Of a stretch of 27,377 nucleotides of DNA, positions 1 to 4,686 are shown in pieces. The DNA comes from a virus, in the IMG/VR virus record IMGVR_UViG_3300037014_000156, positions 1-27,377 of that record, one strand, 5' to 3'. The first letter of the stretch is position 1. Every line of letters begins with the position of its first letter. The notes below the pieces were generated by a model. The model ran no database searches and was not told the origin of the DNA. It saw only the letters and a list, made by a program, of their open reading frames with translations. Position numbers and translations under genes: made by a program.

Positions 1-12
1 GGAAGAAATTCC

Positions 13-29
13 CCTATCTTTTTTATAGG
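13..29 (+). promoter_or_regulatory. Small hairpin covering a ribosome binding site
   Basis: The arms CCTAT (13-17) and ATAGG (25-29) are perfectly complementary around a 7-base T-rich loop. The right arm contains most of the AGGA ribosome binding site of the Gly-X microprotein whose ATG is at 37. A folded transcript could partly hide that site. Five A/U-rich pairs are weak, so this is a possible but unproven translational control. Confidence 0.25.
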
Positions 30-36
30 AAAGACA

Positions 37-156
37 ATGGAAGACAAAGATTACGGTGACGGTTCAGGTTCAGGTTTCGGTTTCGGTGACGGTGACGGTT
101 CAGGTTCAGGTTTCGGTTCCGGTGACGGTTCAGGTTCCGGTTCCGGTGTCGGTTAG
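37..156 (+). CDS. Gly-X dipeptide-repeat microprotein (39 aa)
   Basis: The gene starts at ATG 37, about 6 bases after AGGA, and ends at TAG 154-156. After a short head, MEDKDY, every second residue is glycine; the partners are Ser, Asp, Phe and a final Val. The DNA consists of GGT codons alternating with TCA, TTC, TCC or GAC, in blocks that each begin GAC-GGT-TCA, a sign of growth by slippage or duplication. There is no signal peptide or membrane segment. Such a chain should be flexible and acidic. It is followed 20 bases later by the coiled-coil gene, which has its own strong ribosome binding site. I have a weak memory of similar Gly-X products in phage early regions but know no function. 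The good ribosome binding site and stop-free repeat favour a real gene. Confidence 0.6.
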   Translation: MEDKDYGDGSGSGFGFGDGDGSGSGFGSGDGSGSGSGVG

Positions 157-176
157 TTTTTAAAAGGAGATACAAA

Positions 177-1172
177 ATGAATGATAAAAAAGAAATTGAA
201 CGCTATAGTCCTGTAACCGCTGCTCTTGCTGATATCAGGGCACGCCACGAAAACGTTGTGATCGACGTAAGCAACCAGGCTGGCATGATCTCGGCAAGAA
301 ACGGACGTGCAGAACTTCGGGAATTACGAATAAAGCTTGAGAAAGCACGCAAAGAAGAAAAGGAAAGTTCTATCGCCTATGGTAGATACGTCGATTCTGA
401 AGCAAAACGAATATCCGATGTTATAATACCACTCGAGGAACGTTACGATGTTTTGATCAAGCAAGAAGAAAAACGACTCCTCGATATTAAAGAAGAAAAA
501 GCTAGAATACTTGCCGCCGAAATCGAACAAAAAAGATTAGATGAAGAAGCGAAAATTCGACAAGAAATGGAAGAGAAACTTGCTATTGAAAAAGCTGCTC
601 GTGAAGAATCAGATAGAAAGCTAGACGAAGAAAGAAAGAAAATGGCTGCGGAAAGAGAGGCATTTGAAAAAGAAAAAGAAGAACTACGAAGAAAAGAAAT
701 TGAAGCAGCCGAAAGAATAAAAGAAGAGCAAGCCATACATGCTGCAAAGATCAAGGCACTACAAGAAGAAGAAATATTAAGAAAGGAAACAATTGCCAAA
801 GAAGAACGAGAACGGTTAAGAGCTATCGATGAAGAGGATAGAAAAAGAAGATTTCTAATTGAAACCGAAGAAAGAATATTAAGGGAGAAAAAAGAAGCCG
901 AAGAAAAAGCAAAACGCCTTGCAATCGAAGAAAAGGAACGAGAAGAACGAACCAAGAAAGAACTTATTGAACAAGAAAAAAGGCTTGCTGAACAAAAAAT
1001 AAAAGATGCTGCGCTTGAGAAGAAAAGAAAGATAGACTTGGAGAGAAAATTAAAAAGCGACGCAATGACAATGATAGAAACGTTTTTTGTAAAATATAAA
1101 GATGATATCGAGTTTAAGATTATAATAGAGGCGATTAAGGTTTTTTATGATCAAAGACCCGACAAAGTTTAA
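177..1172 (+). CDS. Phage coiled-coil protein, charged (331 aa)
   Basis: The start is ATG 177 after a strong AAGGAG site. Residues 1-95 form a more ordered head (YSPVTAALADIRARHENVV, then RAELRELRIKLEKARKEEK), a pattern I associate with coiled-coil proteins encoded near phage recombination or ssDNA-annealing genes. Residues about 95-290 are an almost uninterrupted Glu/Lys/Arg-rich helix of long coiled-coil character. The last 40 residues (MTMIETFFVKYKDDIEFKIIIEAIKVF) look like a small globular end. No enzyme motif is visible. No RecT, Erf or exonuclease gene lies in this window, so a recombination link rests on family resemblance only. It heads the rightward cluster, and its 3' end overlaps the next gene by 26 bases. 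Confidence 0.75.
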   Translation: MNDKKEIERYSPVTAALADIRARHENVVIDVSNQAGMISARNGRAELRELRIKLEKARKEEKESSIAYGRYVDSEAKRISDVIIPLEERYDVLIKQEEKRLLDIKEEKARILAAEIEQKRLDEEAKIRQEMEEKLAIEKAAREESDRKLDEERKKMAAEREAFEKEKEELRRKEIEAAERIKEEQAIHAAKIKALQEEEILRKETIAKEERERLRAIDEEDRKRRFLIETEERILREKKEAEEKAKRLAIEEKEREERTKKELIEQEKRLAEQKIKDAALEKKRKIDLERKLKSDAMTMIETFFVKYKDDIEFKIIIEAIKVFYDQRPDKV

Positions 1173-1308
1173 ATGCAAAAACGGGCATGACGTTTGCATT
1201 TATTCTTTAAAAACAAATTGCCCTGTGTGTGGCGAAATAATATTTTCTCAAAGCTTTGAACTAAGCGAGAATATATCTGAAATTGGAGATATGGAAAATG
1301 GTGATTAG
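1147..1308 (+). CDS. Small zinc-ribbon protein (53 aa)
   Basis: This ORF starts at ATG 1147, six bases after an AAGG site that lies inside the end of the coiled-coil gene, and it overlaps that gene by 26 bases in another frame. The protein contains C10, H14, C17 and a C25-P-V-C28-G knuckle, so CPxCG plus an upstream Cys/His pair gives a plausible single zinc site. The C-terminal 20 residues are acidic. Its end overlaps the start of the MazG-like gene, as expected for coupled genes in a tight cluster. No specific function can be given; small phage zinc ribbons often bind nucleic acid or a host protein. Confidence 0.6.
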   Translation: MIKDPTKFKCKNGHDVCIYSLKTNCPVCGEIIFSQSFELSENISEIGDMENGD

Positions 1309-1591
1309 CATGAAACGATTAACCAAGATCGTTAATTTTTTGGTAAATAAAAATGGAAAAGACGTGCAATTAAATCAAGTGATCGAAGAGCTAAACGAAT
1401 TGGCCGTTGCAATAAATCACCTTCGAAGAGGAAAATCAAACAAAGAAAATTTGGTTAAAGAAATCTGCGATGTGTACTTCATGATGGAACAACTAGTTAT
1501 GATCTTTGGAGTCGAAGAACATGAGTTCAATATTTGTTACGAAATGATAGCAAGAAGAGTAGAAGAAGAACAACAGGGTAAAAAAGAATGA
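1298..1591 (+). CDS. MazG-like nucleotide pyrophosphohydrolase (97 aa)
   Basis: The protein resembles the all-alpha NTP pyrophosphohydrolase (MazG-like) fold, a four-helix bundle that binds Mg2+ and cleaves NTPs to NMP and pyrophosphate. Visible support is the EExxE helix (IEELNELAVAINHL) followed about 30 residues later by the ExxD metal-binding helix (EICDVYFMMEQL). At about 97 residues it fits the short single-domain phage type. I chose ATG 1298 because GGAG lies 9 bases upstream; TTG 1283, GTG 1301 and ATG 1310 are alternatives. Phage MazG-like enzymes are proposed to alter the nucleotide or (p)ppGpp pool, or to sanitise dNTPs. The stop overlaps the next ATG (ATGA). Confidence 0.75.
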   Translation: MVISMKRLTKIVNFLVNKNGKDVQLNQVIEELNELAVAINHLRRGKSNKENLVKEICDVYFMMEQLVMIFGVEEHEFNICYEMIARRVEEEQQGKKE

Positions 1592-1803
1592 ATATTCTAA
1601 CCGACCTTTTTTTATTGTTCACGATCCAAGCTCACGTCTATTGTGAAGATCTCGCAACAACAGGATATTTTCAAGGCGATGTACGGCCAATTGTTGAAAC
1701 GTGCAAGGAACTTTTGTTTGATTGTATGATCGACGAAGGCATAAGAAGTTATGAACAGGGAATAAAAAGCTTTGATTACTGCTCGAAACATTGGAGCGAC
1801 TAA
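1588..1803 (+). CDS. Hypothetical small protein, hydrophobic N-terminus (71 aa)
   Basis: ATG 1588 overlaps the TGA of the MazG-like gene by four bases, with AGGG upstream, so translational coupling is likely. The first 18 residues (MNILTDLFLLFTIQAHVY) are hydrophobic and could act as a weak signal or anchor sequence, although no positive charge precedes them, so export is uncertain. The remainder is polar and has four cysteines (C19, C39, C46, C65). I do not recognise the family. Confidence 0.55.
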   Translation: MNILTDLFLLFTIQAHVYCEDLATTGYFQGDVRPIVETCKELLFDCMIDEGIRSYEQGIKSFDYCSKHWSD

Positions 1804-1840
1804 CAACAGAAGAAAAAATAGAAATTAAGGAGAAACCAAA

Positions 1841-2230
1841 ATGAATTTTCAATCAAAACAAGAAGCGGTTGAAGCAATCTTACGAAGAAAGGATCTTTAC
1901 TGTAACAAATATAGAAATCTTGATAGATTTTCTATAGATGAAAATCTTGGTATATTTTTTAAGCACATAAAACCAATCGATCTTTCAGTAGAAATAGTTA
2001 TAAGAGATTATTTAGATTGGGGAATTTGTGAAAAACCAATTGAGGAACAAGAAGAGAAACCAATTGAAAAAGTTCAATTGTACGAAGTAATCGTTCAAAG
2101 AATCGACTCGGTTTACCCAACTATTTTTGTTGGACTATATACATCAGAAAAACAGTTTTATGAACGATCTATGGCTAATAAATCAGAAATCAAAGAAATA
2201 CAACTAGTGCCCTTCGGAAAACCAATGTAG
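1841..2230 (+). CDS. Hypothetical protein (129 aa)
   Basis: The start ATG 1841 follows a strong AAGGAG site. The N-terminal half is helical and charged. The centre carries a short direct repeat, EKPIEEQEEKPIEKV (about residues 64-78), that looks like a linker. The C-terminal part (LYEVIVQRIDSVYPTIFVGLYTSEKQF) looks like a small beta-alpha domain. There is no recognisable catalytic motif. It lies in the same-strand cluster of short phage genes, 37 bases after its neighbour. Confidence 0.6.
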   Translation: MNFQSKQEAVEAILRRKDLYCNKYRNLDRFSIDENLGIFFKHIKPIDLSVEIVIRDYLDWGICEKPIEEQEEKPIEKVQLYEVIVQRIDSVYPTIFVGLYTSEKQFYERSMANKSEIKEIQLVPFGKPM

Positions 2231-2246
2231 AAAAGGAGATACTTCC

Positions 2247-2531
2247 GTGAACGAACGAAAAAACAAAATCCTGCACAAAATTAACGAAAACCTTAAGTCA
2301 TGTAACAAAAAAACCGGACTACCGCCCAGGGTAATCTTGAACATGCTTTCTATTCCGGTTGATTCTAGTTTCATTCAAACAAAACGCCTTTGTGGATTCA
2401 ATTCTAAAATCATGATATTCAACAGAAAACTAATGAATCTTCAATCTACAATTGACAACCCATCATTTGCAAATTTAACATTAAAGATGCAAATGAGATT
2501 GAAAAAACAATTATCAGTTTTGTTGAAATAA
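2247..2531 (+). CDS. Hypothetical basic protein, GTG start (94 aa)
   Basis: The likely start is GTG 2247, preceded by a strong AAGGAG site ending about 9 bases upstream, which makes the rare start credible. The product is basic and helical, with many Lys/Arg/Asn residues and a C-terminal amphipathic stretch (LTLKMQMRLKKQLSVLL). Basic charge suggests nucleic-acid contact, but no helix-turn-helix is evident. One base separates its stop from the next start. Confidence 0.55.
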   Translation: MNERKNKILHKINENLKSCNKKTGLPPRVILNMLSIPVDSSFIQTKRLCGFNSKIMIFNRKLMNLQSTIDNPSFANLTLKMQMRLKKQLSVLLK

Positions 2532-2532
2532 C

Positions 2533-2823
2533 ATGGAAGATACTCTAAACAACATACAACTCAAGTTTCTACTGAATCGTCTTTATGACGGGAACGATGC
2601 GACTATCTTCTACCTGTTGCAGCTCCACGCCTTCTATTCAAAAAAGAAAGACAAAAATCGAGAACATAGCATCCTACTTTGGCTCGCAAAAAACGGATTG
2701 ACCGGACAAAAGTTAGTTGATTTTTTTGGTCAATTCGAAGGATCTTTTCTTAATGGCCTAAACTATATTGTATCTAAGATCGACAGAAGAAATAGATTGA
2801 TCAATATCAATGAGGCGTTATGA
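2533..2823 (+). CDS. Hypothetical protein (96 aa)
   Basis: ATG 2533 lies immediately after the previous stop, so translation is probably coupled; no separate strong ribosome binding site is seen. The sequence is helical (LNNIQLKFLLNRLYDGNDATIFYLLQLHAFY, then LLWLAKNGLTGQKLVDFFGQFEGSF). The segment NGLTGQKLVDFF could be part of a small DNA-binding helical domain, but I cannot assign a family. The stop overlaps the next start (ATGATG). Confidence 0.55.
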   Translation: MEDTLNNIQLKFLLNRLYDGNDATIFYLLQLHAFYSKKKDKNREHSILLWLAKNGLTGQKLVDFFGQFEGSFLNGLNYIVSKIDRRNRLININEAL

Positions 2824-2975
2824 TGTGCTTTTCTAAATACACTTTCACAAATTTAACATTTTGTGAAATCATGAAAAAACATTGCGAGAGCACCGACACG
2901 CCAACTTTCCAAAGATATGTTTTTGACTTGATTAAAAAAGGTCTAGTTAAATTGTTTTTTTGCGGATTCAGGTAG
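2820..2975 (+). CDS. Hypothetical small protein ending the rightward cluster (51 aa)
   Basis: The ORF starts at ATG 2820 inside the stop codon of the preceding gene (TTATGATG), the junction style of this cluster. The product is Cys/Phe-rich (four cysteines) with a helix pair resembling part of a winged-helix protein (QRYVFDLIKKGLVKLFFC). Its last 33 bases overlap the 3' end of the convergent lipoprotein gene. No known family is recognised, and the call rests on coupling and position. Confidence 0.45.
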   Translation: MMCFSKYTFTNLTFCEIMKKHCESTDTPTFQRYVFDLIKKGLVKLFFCGFR

Positions 2976-3293
2976 CTTACAAGTATCAATATAAAATTGC
3001 TCAAGTTCTTTTTTCCATGGGAGTATTTTCTTTGCCCAATCGTCAAGACTAAACCCAGAAGTTTTATCGCAAAATTCTATTGGAAAATTAGTCGTATAAA
3101 AATCAGATCCATCGGAAAATTTACAATTAGAATCATTAATTATTTTCATCTTATTTAGGTCAAAACAAACGAGGCGACATCGATCAAATTCAATCGACAT
3201 ATCGTATTTTATCAATGGCTTTATTTTAGGCGCATTACAACTAACGAAAGATATCGTCAACAGAAGCGTCATAATCAATTTGTGTTGTAGCAC
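2943..3293 (-). CDS. Small lipoprotein of the late-region end (116 aa)
   Basis: The N-terminus MLQHKLIMTLLLTISFVSC is a lipoprotein signal: a lysine, a hydrophobic core and the lipobox FVSC with Cys19 as the lipidated residue. I chose GTG 3293 because AAGGG precedes it at good spacing; ATG 3272 has no purine-rich site. The mature part contains paired cysteines (CRLVC, then NCK, EFC, DTC) and SLDDWAKKILPWKKELEQFY near the end. It is the last gene of the leftward late run. A lysis role (outer-membrane spanin-like) is possible from position and lipobox, but the protein is longer than typical Rz1-type spanins and not proline-rich. It overlaps the gene before it by 53 bases. Confidence 0.65.
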   Translation of the reverse strand: MLQHKLIMTLLLTISFVSCNAPKIKPLIKYDMSIEFDRCRLVCFDLNKMKIINDSNCKFSDGSDFYTTNFPIEFCDKTSGFSLDDWAKKILPWKKELEQFYIDTCKLPESAKKQFN

Positions 3294-3525
3294 TATTTAC
3301 CCTTTTCATAACCTGGACACCGTTTTCTACGGCGGCGTAATACAATTTTTTTCGATAAAGGAAATTTATTGCCGGCAAAATTGCCTTATCGAAACCATAT
3401 TGCAAAACCAATTTTACTATCAATTTTTGAAACCAGCTTGACCCAGAAAAAAAACTAGAGAGTACACCTTTCACCAATGTACTCTCTAACAAGTCGATAA
3501 ACTTCTGCTTAGTTGACTTAATCAT
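3241..3525 (-). CDS. Hypothetical amphipathic protein (94 aa)
   Basis: ATG 3525 overlaps the end of the preceding gene by 8 bases. Residues about 12-60 are rich in Leu, Val, Phe and Ser with interspersed lysines (LLESTLVKGVLSSFFSG, then WFQKLIVKLVLQYGFDKAILPAINFLY), more like membrane-active amphipathic helices than clean transmembrane spans. The acidic tail ends DYDASVDDIFR. The position beside a lipoprotein and a coiled-coil protein with signal peptide suggests the lysis or envelope end of the late operon. A holin-type role is conceivable but not shown. Confidence 0.55.
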   Translation of the reverse strand: MIKSTKQKFIDLLESTLVKGVLSSFFSGSSWFQKLIVKLVLQYGFDKAILPAINFLYRKKLYYAAVENGVQVMKRVNSATTQIDYDASVDDIFR

Positions 3526-3730
3526 TTGGATTAATTTTTTCCAAAAGTTCCATGATCAAAGGTTTGGCCTTTTCAAGCACCAAAGAAACCATTTTAACAA
3601 AAACGTTATTACTGGCAACACATTCAAGTTCAAGCCAAGAGATTACTGCACGAGCAATGCCCTTTGCACCCTCTTCCGCTACTTCAATTCCTTCCTTCTT
3701 AAGTTCTACCACTAAGTTGTTTAAGTTCAT
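3518..3730 (-). CDS. Hypothetical helical protein (70 aa)
   Basis: I start this at ATG 3730 because AAAAGGGG lies 6-10 bases upstream; the frame is open for 17 more codons but without a better site. The product is an all-helical, mildly acidic protein (NNLVVELKKEGIEVAEEGAKGIARAVISWLELE, then VFVKMVSLVLEKAKPLIMELLEKINPND). Its two halves look like amphipathic helices that could associate with membranes or with one another. It is coupled to the following 94-residue gene by an 8-base overlap. The family is not recognised. Confidence 0.55.
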   Translation of the reverse strand: MNLNNLVVELKKEGIEVAEEGAKGIARAVISWLELECVASNNVFVKMVSLVLEKAKPLIMELLEKINPND

Positions 3731-3755
3731 CAGATGCCCCTTTTTGTTGTTGTAG

Positions 3756-3819
3756 GTGCGAGCTTCATGCTCTGCTAGCAAAATTTATTCCTTCAACCAT
3801 GGGAACAATCCACTCGCAC
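3756..3819. repeat. Inverted repeat between small late genes
   Basis: GTGCGAG (3756-3762) and CTCGCAC (3813-3819) are perfectly complementary across about 50 bases. A smaller hairpin, GAGC-TTCAT-GCTC, nests beside the left arm. On the plus strand a TTTTT run follows the right arm; on the minus strand, the transcribed one, an A-rich stretch with the next ribosome binding site follows. The large loop makes it a weak terminator. It may be an RNA structure in the 95-base space between two late genes. Confidence 0.3.
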
Positions 3820-3825
3820 TTTTTA

Positions 3826-4011
3826 TTATAAAGATTTTTTATTCTTTGTCATGTTTTCAATACTTGACCTAATCTCTCGTGTGTCCTGTTTTATCTCAAG
3901 GATTATATCCCTCATCGATCGTACTTTTTCTTCCAAAACCGCAACGTCAATAATCGCCTTCGCACCAGAAGCGATTGCAAGAATCATCAAAGAAATAAAT
4001 AAGGTCTTCAT
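3826..4011 (-). CDS. Exported or membrane-anchored coiled-coil peptide (61 aa)
   Basis: The start at ATG 4011 is set by GGAGAG 5-8 bases upstream; the longer open frame runs back through the tRNA-like element and is not coding. Residues 1-18 (MKTLFISLMILAIASGAKA) form a signal peptide or membrane anchor ending in an AxA-like site. The rest (IIDVAVLEEKVRSMRDIILEIKQDTREIRSSIENM) has a clear heptad pattern and should form a coiled coil. N-terminal membrane segment plus periplasmic coiled coil is the plan of inner-membrane spanins, but those are usually longer, so the role stays open. It lies directly downstream of the tRNA-like element. Confidence 0.6.
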   Translation of the reverse strand: MKTLFISLMILAIASGAKAIIDVAVLEEKVRSMRDIILEIKQDTREIRSSIENMTKNKKSL

Positions 4012-4030
4012 ATATCTCTCCAAAAAAATA

Positions 4031-4113
4031 GCGGTGACACTGGACTCGAACCAGACAGTACTCCACAAGCCCCCGAGAGGGAATAGTCACCGCCATTACT
4101 GAACGTATCACCG
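4031..4113 (-). tRNA. tRNA-like element, unusual or degenerate
   Basis: Reading the minus strand, a perfect T-arm is visible: CTGG, loop TTCGAGT, CCAG (about 4054-4040), with invariant T-T-C and A58. The 3' strand GTCACCG can pair with CGGTGAT at 4113-4107, giving an 83-base tRNA-like molecule with a plausible D-arm (GTTC, AGTAATGG with A14 and G18G19, TGAC) and an anticodon loop CTCTCGG (anticodon CTC, Glu, if real). The variable region is then about 12 bases and base 8 is A, both irregular. GCGGTGAC at 4093-4086 instead gives a perfect 8-pair acceptor with no D-arm (63 bases). No CCA is encoded; TATTTTTTT follows. It is either a real odd phage tRNA, a decayed one, or a tRNA-shaped terminator. 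Confidence 0.4.
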
Positions 4114-4121
4114 TCCAATTG

Positions 4122-4676
4122 TTATTCTCCCAAGCAAGAATTTATCCTAGAAATTATTTCGGATTGATCCGACGCCGTTATCAGTATTCCATCAGGGATT
4201 ATTTCAGATATTTTTGACTTTGCAATCAACAAAGATCCGTCCTTCAACAACATTTTTGGCAAAGAATATAATGCACTCATGTCAATTCTTTGCTGGTCCG
4301 TTAAACTTTTTAGATCATTTTTGTAAGCAACAAAATCGACAATTTTCTCACCACATTCCCGATCAATTGACTTTTTTATAATGGCCTTTTCGATTAAATC
4401 TTTGGCAAGTTCTTGATTTTTTCTGGATTCAGAAATCTGGACAGGGCATAAAATAACATCGTTTGAATCACGTTCCAGATATGAATATGGAATAGGAAAG
4501 TTTGTATTATGATCTATGATTGTTGCCTCACATAAAGGAAAACCGTTAGGTGTTTGGATAAAAACACCGTTTACCTCGACTTGTTCAGAAGTGCCTAGCC
4601 ATCCATTTTTTATATAATAAAATTTCTCTGCCGCCAAAGATGAAAAACAAATTAAAAACAAGAATAAATATCTCAT
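4122..4676 (-). CDS. Exported hypothetical protein (184 aa)
   Basis: ATG 4676 follows AAGGGG. Residues 1-16 (MRYLFLFLICFSSLAA) form a clear Sec signal peptide with predicted cleavage near LAA/EK. The mature protein has a beta-rich first half (KFYYIKNGWLGTSEQVEVNGVFIQTPNGFPLCEATIIDHNT) and a helical second half, with Cys pairs that could be disulfides in the periplasm. No enzymatic motif is recognised. It lies 10 bases after the signal-peptide fibre gene, so the two exported proteins may act together. A chaperone, partner or receptor-blocking role is possible, none demonstrated. Confidence 0.65.
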   Translation of the reverse strand: MRYLFLFLICFSSLAAEKFYYIKNGWLGTSEQVEVNGVFIQTPNGFPLCEATIIDHNTNFPIPYSYLERDSNDVILCPVQISESRKNQELAKDLIEKAIIKKSIDRECGEKIVDFVAYKNDLKSLTDQQRIDMSALYSLPKMLLKDGSLLIAKSKISEIIPDGILITASDQSEIISRINSCLGE

Positions 4677-4686
4677 AATTCCCCTT

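Noticed and set aside
443-955. 170-aa Ser-rich leftward ORF opposite the coiled-coil gene
   Set aside because: It is the antisense of a Glu/Lys-rich helix (GAA/AAA-type codons read backward give Ser/Phe/Leu). It lacks a ribosome binding site and any domain; the forward frame is clearly the gene.
4012-4068. N-terminal extension of the 61-aa coiled-coil peptide through the tRNA-like element
   Set aside because: The extension lacks a good start and runs through the T-run and T-arm; ATG 4011 has a GGAGAG site and begins a proper signal peptide.
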